A stretch of DNA of 64,000 bases from Undaria pinnatifida (lineage: Eukaryota; Sar; Phaeophyceae; Laminariales; Alariaceae): positions 17,017,625-17,081,624 of the forward strand of contig JABAKD010000016.1 of the NCBI GenBank assembly GCA_012845835.1, in the 5' to 3' direction. This document shows, piece after piece, positions 1 through 8,197 of this stretch (positions within the stretch are counted from its first letter, which is position 1; each line of letters opens with the position of its first letter). The notes beneath the pieces were generated by a model. It searched no databases, was not told the origin of the DNA, and was given only the letters and a program-made list of their open reading frames with translations. Position numbers and translations under genes: made by a program.

Positions 1-54
1 GTAGCGTGCGAGGCTCATAACCTCGAGGACCCAGGATCGAAACCTGGCATGCCA
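1..54 (+). tRNA. tRNA-Met (CAT), 3' part only, cut by window edge
   Basis: The first 54 bases are identical to the 3' three quarters of the intact tRNA-Met on the other strand at 24189-24259. Visible are the anticodon stem CGAGG/CCTCG around loop CTCATAA (anticodon CAT), the T arm CCAGG-ATCGAAA-CCTGG and the 3' acceptor strand CATGCCA. A T4 run at about 62-65 could terminate Pol III. The acceptor 5' strand and most of the D arm lie outside the window. The arm sequence is elongator-like. Confidence 0.9.
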
Positions 55-889
55 TTTCCTATTTTCCCCTTCGTTATGGGTTGTGAACTTTTTTTTTCGT
101 CGTCGTAGACCGCAGATTTCTGAGAAGAAGAGGGCTCTGTATAGTACGACAGGGGAAGGATATATTTGGGCTGATAAATGTTATCTAGCGCGCGCGGGGG
201 GCGGGGGGCGGGGGGCGGGAGGGGTACTCAAAGACTGAAAAAGTAAAATAATTATGTTCGCCCCTTTTCTTGGCAGAATGAAGTTGCATCTAATTTTCCT
301 ATCACCCCAGCCACCCCAGCAATGCAGCGCCCCTAAAATCTGCAACAGAGAGCGCTATATTATTATATACAGCTGTTAGTGCTGTGGAGTGCCACACGTA
401 AATGGGTTGGCCATAATAGGTTAGACATCAAACAATGCCAGATGTTTCATGAACTCGTATTAGATTATTGTGTGAGGTCGCGCCTCCGACAGGCGGCATA
501 GTCACTATCAACATCGGGAATGCTTTTCGGGATGATCGAGGAGGGGTGGATCATCCCTCCTTCTCACAACTGCGGTTCGTACCCTTCCTCTCTTCTCGTG
601 TTCGAGCTACGAGCACCGACCGATGTGAACGAGGTACCTTGAGATTTGAGGAGAACAAACCAAGGGTACGTTTGGGACCAAGGGTATACCTGTAGTAGGA
701 GGGTCACTTTGCGGGGTCTCTGTTTTTCAGCGGTCCAGAGCGGCTCGCGAGAGCAGCTACCTCACTTCTCTGCGGCTTGCGGTTTCGCTTTTACGTACGC
801 CCACGGGATGCCTTCTTACGTTGCGACAAAAAAAAAATGCCAAAATTTCGGTTACGGTAGGTGGGGGTACCTCCAACTACCACCCCTAT
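55..889. other. intergenic, no gene seen
   Basis: No ORF here looks like a protein. A G-rich stretch at about 189-223 (repeated GGGGGGC blocks) could form a quadruplex. The rest is unremarkable. Confidence 0.5.
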
Positions 890-1372
890 GTTATAGGTCT
901 TAGTTTGGGTGAGCGAATTGGTTAACCTTTTGCAAGTGGTCAACCATCCGGCCGACCTGGTATCCCGCCGTTTCAGGGGGGGAGGAGTGTTGTAAGTCTT
1001 AGTTTGGGTGAGCGAATTGGTTAACCTTTTGCAAGTGGTCAAACGGACTAATACCCCCACTAATTTCCTCAACAAATGGCGTCGTCGGCAGGATCATGGG
1101 TTTTTTGGGTCGTGGGTTCAAATCCCACATCCACCGTAATAAACTTTTTCAGACTTTCCCCCATGTCGAACTTGAAAAATACTCTCCCCGGTATACCCAG
1201 GAAATGAAACGGCTTGGATAATTGACAGGTCCGCCCGTATATCCGGCCGACCTGCTATCCCGCCGTTTCAGGGGGGAAGGAGTGTTAATAAGTCTTAGTT
1301 TGGGTAAGCTATTGGTTAACCTTTTGCAAGTAAGTGGTCAAACGGACTAATACCCCCACTAATTCCTTAACA
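890..1372 (+). repeat. tRNA-derived SINE-like element R1, tandem heads
   Basis: A head segment beginning TTAGTTTGGGT occurs three times in a row (from about 900, 1000 and 1298). It contains an A-box-like GCGAATTGGTTAACC or GCTATTGGTTAACC. The middle copy continues into a 3' half with a good Pol III B box (GGTTCAAATCC, 1115-1125) in a GTGGG/CCCAC T stem. Between heads lies a body with GCCGTTTCAGGGGGG. The same arrangement is found inverted at 5700-6090. A and B boxes plus dispersal suggest a tRNA-derived SINE; no RNA evidence is available. Confidence 0.65.
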
Positions 1373-1640
1373 GCCGGGTTTGAGGTATCGTGTCATACTC
1401 GCGCGAGTGACTCTGTACCTCGCTGACAAAAACACGCTCGGCGATTTTTTTCGGTGCGGCGTGGCTTACCATCCCCTTTCGTATTAATGTCGAGTAATGC
1501 TAAAGAGCACGAAAAGCCAGTGGTCGCAAGGAGCAGGGGGGTCCCTCGCGCGAGTGACACCGAGCCACTGAAAAAAAAAAGAGCCCGAACGGGACAAAAG
1601 GGACCCCCCCCGCCCTGCCGTAAGTATTGGTCTTTCAGAG
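1373..1640 (-). repeat. inverted-repeat element R4, partial
   Basis: Two copies of the palindromic hallmark ACTCGCGCGAGTGAC (about 1398 and 1540) are spaced as in the better-preserved element at 2040-2297. The termini are eroded. It lies directly after the R1 heads. Confidence 0.45.
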
Positions 1641-1821
1641 CTTAAACTGGGCAGTGAGAGTGAGGACGTCCCCCCTGCTGTACCCTTTGTTGAGGGCGGG
1701 GTACGGTACCTCTATGCCCCCTCTGCCTAGATGCCATCCCGCGCTAGAGGTGCAGCAGAAGTTTCTGGACTCCCGACTTGCGGACTTGAGCTCATCATCT
1801 CACCCCGAGACATGACAGTGA

Positions 1822-2380
1822 CGCGTGCTACGACAGAGGTGCACCACTTTTTTTTCTCCTGAGGTTCCTCGATTTGGGAGCTTAAAGACCTCTCCCAAAT
1901 CCTGATTGAGAGGAAAAATCAAAACTGCTGCCGGTATGAAAAATCCCATTGTGGCCTAGGTGTACACAACACGAGAACCATTACAAAAAAAAGGAAAAAA
2001 ATGGTCTATTATTTATTTTTTTTCCGACGATTTGGCAATGGCTACGGTAGGGGGGTTACCCCATTTTCACGCTACCGGGCTTGACCCACTCGCGCGAGTG
2101 ACTCGGTACTTCACGGACAAAACTACCGTAGGCGAGTTTGCTGGCGCAGCGTAGGTTAACATTCAGTTGCGGACTGATACCGGCAATATAAAACACCAAG
2201 AAAACTTATGACCGCAAGAACCAGCGGGGTTACTCGCGCGAGTGACCCCGAGCCCCTGCAAAAGACGGCCCCCAAAAGGGAACCCCCTACCATAGCCTTG
2301 GTCGATTTTTTGGGGTTAAGGAGCCCCCGTCATTCAGAAAACAAATAGCCAAAAAACGGTACATCTCTATCGTAGCACGC
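1822..2380 (+). mobile_element. non-autonomous TIR transposon R2 with nested R4
   Basis: Left end CGCGTGCTACGACAGAGGTG and right end ACATCTCTATCGTAGCACGCG are inverted repeats. Inside is the family signature: GGGAGCTTAAAGACCTCTCCC, then GGCCTAGG, then a GGGTTAAGGAGCCCC block before the right end. The element is interrupted at 2040-2297 by R4. It has no coding capacity, so it would need a transposase from elsewhere. Confidence 0.7.
2040..2297 (+). mobile_element. inverted-repeat element R4, complete copy
   Basis: It is bounded by GGCTACGGTAGGGGGGTT and AACCCCCTACCATAGCC, which are inverted repeats with one mismatch and one length difference. Each end carries an internal palindrome ACTCGCGCGAGTGAC (about 2087-2102 and 2234-2248). 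It is non-coding and sits inside R2. Confidence 0.65.
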
Positions 2381-2599
2381 GGCACGTCGAAGACATATCC
2401 GTTCGCCCAACCCGACCAACAATCCTATGCGCTCGTACAAAAAAAAAGTTGTCACGTATACTGGCCGATAGCTCCACACTTGATGAGCTCAAAAGAGTCA
2501 GAAACGCTTGGCCCAAAAGATTGGAAACCCCTGCCACCGGATGACTCCTAGCTTGGCCCGCTCGCGCGAGTGGCTCGGCACCTCACTACAAAGAAAGCA

Positions 2600-3175
2600 G
2601 GCTGTGAGTACATGACATAGCTCGCAGGCGCAACGTTGCAACCAATGTCATCGTGGAGCCGTTCTACGATGTTATCCCCCCCAACTTTTCTTTAACGAGG
2701 TCGCCGGTTTTGAAACCAGCTCCCGGCCGTGGCTCCTGAAATACGGTGTCCCTCGACACCCCGACGTCGTCGTTCGATACTTTACTGAACGAGGTCTTTA
2801 GCAAACAAGAAAATATGTGTGAGGGTTTTTTTTTTCGTGACATCCTTCTTCGTGTCGAGCAGCCATGAAACGTTCCGTTAATGAAGAAAATGGTTGGGTT
2901 TTGTTTTTGGGAGGGGGAGTGGGCTATCGTGGAACCAGTCCGTGGTGCAGTTCGCGAAATGAATCCGTCTTTTTCTGAGGCCCGTCGCTTGGCAGAAAAT
3001 ATGTGAAGACGTTTTTTCATAGCATCCTTCTTCGTGTCGAGCAGCCATGAAACGGTTCCTTAAAGAAAATCGTTGGGATTTGTTTTTTTTTTCGGGGGGG
3101 GGAGGGCTATCGTAGAACCAGTCCGTGGTGCACTTTACGAAATGAACCCGTCTTTTTCTGAGGCCCCCCGCTTGG
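2600..3175 (+). repeat. repeat R7 with an internal tandem duplication of about 185 bp
   Basis: Positions 2812-2993 and 2995-3175 are two diverged copies of one segment, each with TTCTTCGTGTCGAGCAGCCA and CCGTCTTTTTCTGAGGCCC. The region from about 2676 resembles 39440-39720, sharing GCCGGTTTYGAAACCAGCTC. ORFs across it are open by chance; the two copies differ by indels that are not multiples of three. Confidence 0.6.
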
Positions 3176-3712
3176 CTAATCACTCTACACCCTTTTTAAC
3201 CCCCCCAAAACGAGTTTTTTTTTCAAGAAAAACGAAAAAGCGCAACCCGGTGAGAACAAATCCGTCGCCTTGGTATGCGAAAATAATCATGTTGAAAAGT
3301 AACAAATGGCCTATTTCCTCAAATAGTATTAGTATAGTATCAGTATAGTATAGTATTAGTAGGTTACCGAGCCCCGTAATTCAGAAAAAAAAATCGCCAA
3401 AAAACAGTGTACCTCTATCGTATAACGCGCTTCCCACGAAAAGCACACACTGCTGCTGTACCAGAGTATAGTTCCTCGAGCGAGTTGCTCTGATCCGCTT
3501 GCAAGATGAGCCCCGAAAAATGGCTATCACGGAGGATCACACATATATAATACTGAGTAGTAATCACGACGCACGATATACATAGAAACCTATATATTTA
3601 CCTGTTTTTCCTACCCGTATTTGGTCCTGATTACTATATGCACCCTGTCAAAAATAATAAATAGGAGTGAGTGACTACGACTAGTACGGTACTACCGTAC
3701 CCTTGGTCAGGG
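3176..3712. other. intergenic, no gene seen
   Basis: It contains a short run built from AGTAT units (about 3326-3362) and a CTCGAGCGAGTTGCT remnant of the R4 hallmark (about 3477). Nothing coding was recognised. Confidence 0.4.
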
Positions 3713-4105
3713 GCGCGTGCTGTGCTACGATAGATAGAGGCGTTACGAGGTGCACCGCTTTCTGGCTAAACTTTTTTTCTGGACGACGGGGGGCGAAAAC
3801 GTCGCAAGACTTGAGCGTCAAATTCTTGTTTTTGTTGCAAAATATTATCTTTTCTTTGTACACCTGCTAGGCCCCACGTGGGTTTTGTTCGTTAGTTCGT
3901 CGAGTTTGCACTTGCTTTTGGGGTTTACAAATCATTTTTTCTTCTTTTTCTTGGTAGATATGTGTACGGTAAAGATTTCCTCCACAGCGAGAGGGAGCCT
4001 CAGGACAAGAAAAAAAAAACGGCGCATAATTTTTACCGTAGTATTCGGACACGTGGTATGATATAGAGGTATACTTCGAAGTATCGTATGATAGCACTTC
4101 TTGTG
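3713..4105 (+). mobile_element. R2-like element, degenerate
   Basis: The left end GTGCTACGATAGATAGAGG and the following GGTGCACCGCTTT match the R2 terminus. A possible right end (GGTATACTTCGAAGTATCG, then TAGCAC) lies near 4070-4098. The interior is poorly matched, so the boundaries are uncertain. Confidence 0.35.
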
Positions 4106-4117
4106 TCTTTCGCTTTG

Positions 4118-4325
4118 TGAATGACAGCGCTCCTTAGTTAATCCAAAATCGTCGAAAATTCCTTATTATTATTTTATTTTTTTCGGGTACCAGGGTCATG
4201 GGATTGATTGTCCATCGGATTCCACTTTTTTTGGTTTTCCTTAAAATCAGTTTTTGGGTGAGAAACAAATGCCCTACAATCAGGGAGGAAAAGGGGGCAC
4301 TCTGCCACCGTAGTGTGAGTCCTAT
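4118..4325 (-). mobile_element. R2 element, inverted and 5' truncated
   Basis: Read on the minus strand it shows the R2 order: GTAGTGTGG-type end, G-rich stem, then the CCCATGAC and AATCGTCG blocks near 4197 and 4152. One terminal repeat (CCACCGTAGTGTG, about 4303-4316) is visible; the other is lost. Confidence 0.4.
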
Positions 4326-4547
4326 TAATAGTAGCATGTGCCCACAGGGATTACCCAGCACCGACTCCCGTGCGTTCGTTCAGGGATTTGATCACGGTGT
4401 TGTTCGACTGACACATCTACGGAGAACCGCCATGCTAGACACGATACCATTTTTAACCATCTGTTTTTTTTTTTCCAAGCTTCTGTACTTACTTGAGGAG
4501 GCCTCCTCCACCTCACCCAACCAAGCAGAAGAAATAATCAACCATTG

Positions 4548-4894
4548 ACGCGCGCTACCATAGAGGTAAACCAACCATTGTTTTCTCTGAGGTTTCTCAA
4601 CGTGGGAGCTTAAGACCTCTCCCGAAAACCGATTAAAGAAACAAAACAAAAATGCAAACGGACGAAAAATCCAATGGCCTAGGTACATATCGAGAATCAT
4701 CATGCGAAAAAAAATGGACGATTTCTGACGATTCTGGGTTAACCCCTTTAGAGCCCCCGAACCCCTCTCTATACTAAATCCAAGTAGTTTTGTCCCCAAA
4801 AACGGGTTTCCAGTTGTAAAGGGGTTAAGGAGACCCGTCACTCAGAAACCATTTTCGCCAAAAAACGGTATACCTCTGCCTCTATCGTAGCACC
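4548..4894 (+). mobile_element. R2 TIR transposon carrying a nested R3
   Basis: The ends GACGCGCGCTACCATAGAGG and CCTCTATCGTAGCACC are inverted repeats. The interior has GGGAGCTTAAGACCTCTCCC and GGCCTAGGTAC as in other R2 copies. It contains R3 (4739-4828) inserted at a TTAA. Removing R3 restores the GGGTTAAGGAG block seen in intact R2 copies. Confidence 0.75.
4739..4828 (+). mobile_element. R3, TTAA-flanked MITE of 90 bp
   Basis: TTAACCCCTTTAGAGCCC at the left mirrors TGTAAAGGGGTTAA at the right. TTAA at both ends behaves as the target duplication, and the start CCCCTTT resembles piggyBac-type termini. Three further copies lie at 12312-12400, 19168-19256 and 24323-24410, all 88-90 bp and TTAA-bounded. 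Confidence 0.75.
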
Positions 4895-4964
4895 TGTCAA
4901 GAGCAACCCGTTCTCATGACCTGGGTATCTAACAAAAAAAATATCCGAAGGGTGTGCCAGCTAG

Positions 4965-5099
4965 CGTTGGGCTGCGAAAGCAACTGAGTTAAATCGACAC
5001 ACGACGCGTATGAAAACACGTGGAAGTGTGGTGAGCTTGAGCTTTATTTTCCCCCATCCGCCGGAGGAAAATAAATAAATAAATAAATGAATAAATAAA
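4965..5099 (+). repeat. SINE-like repeat R5 with (AAAT)n tail
   Basis: About 105 bp starting CGTTGGGCTGCGAAAGCAAC and ending CATCCGCCGGAGG, followed by an AAATAAATAAAT tail. It is nearly identical to 14678-14788, where the copy is bounded by a 13-bp target duplication. No target duplication could be seen here. Confidence 0.6.
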
Positions 5100-5700
5100 T
5101 TGTTGAAAGAAACAAAGATTCCAACGATGGTGGGTAGCTCTGCGCGGTCGGGGGGAACCCCACCCGCCAGAAATATGATATCCAAAAGGTGCTACTGCAA
5201 TGTAGCACTTGGTATGGCAGAGTATGGACCTGGGGACCGGCTACTGCTACGGAAGGGTGCCTCTGGCTCTGTGCTGGTCACCCACACTAGAGTCGCTTGG
5301 ATTTTTTCTCCCGTATTATTGGTGACTTGCTGTTCGCCGAATGTCTTCTGACAAGAAAGGGGGGGGTGAAATTGTTGACCTTTAGGTGGCGGTGTGTAAC
5401 GCGTGTCAGCCCGTAGCTGGTATACGTTTGCGTAGGCTCGCTTGCGGATGACCCGAGCAAGACACAGCCTGTATACTTTTTAGAGGCTAACGCAGACTCA
5501 CGGTAAAATGCGTCTGTAGAAGAGCTTCAAAGAAAAAAAAAAAAAGTTCAGGCAGGCGATAACGCCTTCCAGAACGCCTGCCATAAACCACAGACGGTTC
5601 TTTTATGTTATTCATGGCGGGATCTCCGCAATGGCGTGTGATGCGTGGCTCCTAAGTCAGGTAAGGCAGCAGGACCCTGGATAGAATCAAAACACTCAGT
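5100..5700. other. intergenic, no gene seen
   Basis: No recognisable protein or RNA gene. An A-rich run lies at about 5529-5545. Confidence 0.35.
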
Positions 5701-6090
5701 CGACGACGCCATTTGTTAAGGTATTAGTGGGGTATTAGTCCGTTTGACCGCTTGCAAAAGGTTAACCAATAGCTTACTACACAACCTAAGCCTTATAACA
5801 CTCTCCCCCCCTGAAACGGCGGGATAGCAGGTGGGCCGGATATACGACGGACCTCTGTCAATATCCAAGCCGTTTCATTTTCTAGGGATACCAGGGAGAG
5901 TATTTTTCAAGTTCGACATGGGGAAAATCTGAAAAGTTTATTATTGCGGATGGTGGGGATCGAACCCACGACCCAAAAACCCATGGTCTGTCGACGACGC
6001 CATTTGTTAAGGAATTAGTGGGATATTAGTCCGTTTGACCACTTGCCAAAGGTTAACCGATAGCTTACCCAAACTAAGCCTTATAACATA
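5700..6090 (-). repeat. tRNA-derived SINE-like R1, inverted copy with two heads
   Basis: The reverse complement repeats the organisation of 890-1372: head with GCTATCGGTTAACC, AACAAATGGCGTCGTCGAC junction, then a T arm with a perfect B box (GGTTCGATCCC; on the plus strand GGGATCGAACC near 5957), a body with GCCGTTTCAGGGGGG, and a second head ending at about 5711. The second head ends at the same GTCGTCGAC junction and then runs into unrelated DNA. Confidence 0.65.
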
Positions 6091-6329
6091 ACCATCTGGT
6101 TGGTGCGTAAGCTCACGCTCCGAAGAGCATATTATGAAAGAAAGGCGCTCAGGCCTGTTGCAGTAATTATCGTTCTTGTCCAAGAAGAGGAGACGAGGAG
6201 GAGGGAGGAGAGTATGCGAGTGTGCGGAGAGCACGATTGCTTGTCTCAGCCCGACCACCCTGAACCAACAAAAAAAAAAATCTAATACCCCGCTCCCTCC
6301 CTGTCAGTTTGAGCAGTTGGGGTCCTTCC

Positions 6330-6852
6330 CAATTATTAATCTACGACGACGCCTCTTTTACCACCAAAATTAGCGTGCTTAGTGGAACCACCGCCTCTAC
6401 AGTTTTTGGTTGTGTCGCGCTTCTAGAAGACACTGGCTCCCCCCAGACTTTTATCCGCCGTGACGTCTTGGAGTAGATGCTTGCGGGTGGCGCGGCCGCC
6501 GTTAATTGCGAGCAGGACTCTGCCCCTCGTTCCTGGGGGGGATTCGGTAAACCCGCTTCCCTACGAACTTCGACGAGCGTCCGCTTGAGCGTCCAATTTT
6601 TCCGGGCTGAACAGTCGACGAGCTCTCTCGCCGTGTGGGCCTGCGTCGTTCCGTCCTCAGTTATGCAACACGCGGTGCTCTTGGGACGCGATAGCTAGGT
6701 GCGTTTTAATACGCGGTCCTACCGTTCTTTCCCTCCCCGCCCCTCTGACGGAAGAGTTTTCGGGGAGCTGACGCTATCTCACCATGCCCCCACGGGTGCA
6801 TCGGCTTTTGTACCTGACCCCTTCGCCTCTGGCGGAGGTATCCACCTCCGTT
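6330..6852 (+). pseudogene. decayed retropepsin (LTR-retrotransposon protease) fragment
   Basis: From 6345 one frame reads through a retropepsin-like active site (LLEDTGSPQTFI, about 6420-6455; the family motif is D-T/S-G) to HAVLLGRDS near 6690 and on to about 6852. Two in-frame TAG codons interrupt it, at 6474-6476 and 6696-6698. Aspartic proteases of this kind process Gag-Pol in LTR retrotransposons. No reverse transcriptase, integrase or LTR was found nearby. The frame ends where an R1 head begins. The stops and isolation mark it as dead. Confidence 0.6.
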
Positions 6853-6892
6853 AACCAATAGCTTACTCAAACTAAGCCTTCTAACACTACTA
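6853..6892 (-). repeat. R1 head fragment
   Basis: The reverse complement of the R1 head (GTTAACCAATAGCTTACTCA...) abuts the retropepsin remnant. Only the first ~40 bp of the family are present. Confidence 0.6.
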
Positions 6893-7119
6893 TCAGTACA
6901 CGGCATTGACTACGTCGCATATGTATTTTCTACGTAATAATCGGCATCATTGGACATACCGCACTGCTTGTAACACTGCCGCCGTGGGATTTTGTGGTGC
7001 TGTGGCCTCTACTCGCTACGGGCGAATATGTGCCCACTAGCGACTCAGTTCAGACTACTGTATACTGCTAGGTAAGAAGGCAACTATCCTTAATACTGCT
7101 TGTGTATGCGCGTGCTTCT

Positions 7120-7680
7120 GTATGCACCAAGCATCATGTATGTGTGAGTGTGAGTGTTGTCATCATAATAGGCGCATGAAACGATCAAGAAGGAGAGCGA
7201 TGGATTTTGTTTGTTTCAAAAAAAGAAGCAGCTTAGCCCCGCAGCCACTAAACCACAATACACGGCAGCAGCACACAGCAGCAGCAATCAGTGTCAACGG
7301 CAGCCGTGTTTAAAGCTCTTGCTTTTGTGCCAGTACCAGTAGTTACGGTGTATGTGTGTGTGGTTGGTGCACAGCAGGAGATCGAACCACGGCGACAACA
7401 GTTTCACCTCCCATGCAACGAGCAAACACACATCGTCGGGCCTCACGCCAGGTGTGTGTACGGAACATGCAGCAGCAACAAAAAAGGCGTTTAATAGCTG
7501 CGTCGACGGCTGGTGTTTGACCTTTTTTATGATACAATAGCTGGAACGTCTGTGTCCCGCTTTTTTTACTTGCGACGCCCCCGGGATATCAAGTCAACCC
7601 CATCCCGAAGGGGAACCTTGTAGCACCGTAACACGTCGAACATGCTGGAGCTGAATGCAGTCACGTGACTAAAGTAGGCT
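7120..7680 (+). repeat. dispersed repeat R9
   Basis: It is similar over several hundred bases to 19430-19880, and its last part to 29560-29690. Shared landmarks are the CAGCAGCAGC-rich middle, a GCAGGAGATC block, CACACACATCGTCG and, near the end, GCGACGCCCCCGGGAT and GGGGAACCTTGTAGC. The minus strand carries a B-box-like GGTTCGATCTCC (about 7380). Function unknown; possibly a SINE-like element. Confidence 0.5.
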
Positions 7681-8197
7681 TGTGGGTGGTGCTACACGAT
7701 ATAACCAAAGTGTTCGTTCGCCTTCCAGGTGTACACCAAACACCGGACGCTTTATCTCTGGTGGGTCCAACCGTCACGGGCGACGGACGAGCTCTGGGCG
7801 AAAATCATACAACGGCGTGATCGATTTTTCGAGGGATGAACAGCCGGCCGTTCTCATCCCGCGGACGTCCAAATTTTTAAACTATCTGGTAGGTGCCGAA
7901 ATCAGCCCCCCCGTCACGCAGCGTTCGGGGGCTGAGGGAGGGTGTAAGTAAGTGTAGGGATGGCTCTAGGTTTATAATCTGTGACGCCTTGCAACACACG
8001 ATACACACGACACACGACATGAGCGGCATGAGCCAGCCAGACCTGAAAAAACGGATCCGGGGTGTTCATCCAAAAATCCCGTAGAAAAAAGCCCTTCAAA
8101 GATGTTGAAACCCAAGTTCTGTGTTCTGCCTGCTGTGTGCCGCGTGTGCCGTCCACACCACTTTCGTGCGGAGGTGTACAGAGGAAAGACCCCAAGA
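7681..8197 (+). other. upstream region of GET4
   Basis: No separate gene is recognised. The promoter and 5' UTR of GET4 should lie here. The frame of GET4 exon 1 stays open upstream to an ATG at 8102, but conservation begins only after the ATG at 8198. Confidence 0.4.

Larger units (their letters stand above)
1700..2600 (+). repeat. dispersed repeat R6, split by an R2 element
   Basis: The left part (about 1725-1820, with GGTGCAGCAGAAGTTTCTGG and a CACCCCGAGACATGA block) and the right part (about 2381-2595, with CCCAACCCGACCAACA, GAGCTC and GTCAGAAACG) match one continuous repeat seen uninterrupted at 63225-63520 and, in part, at 59330-59600. The R2 element at 1822-2380 sits in between, so R6 is the older resident. 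Confidence 0.55.

Noticed and set aside
2664-3183. Minus-strand ORFs of 101-118 codons with repeated peptide
   Set aside because: They translate the two copies of the R7 tandem segment; indels between copies break the frame, so no selection for coding is visible.
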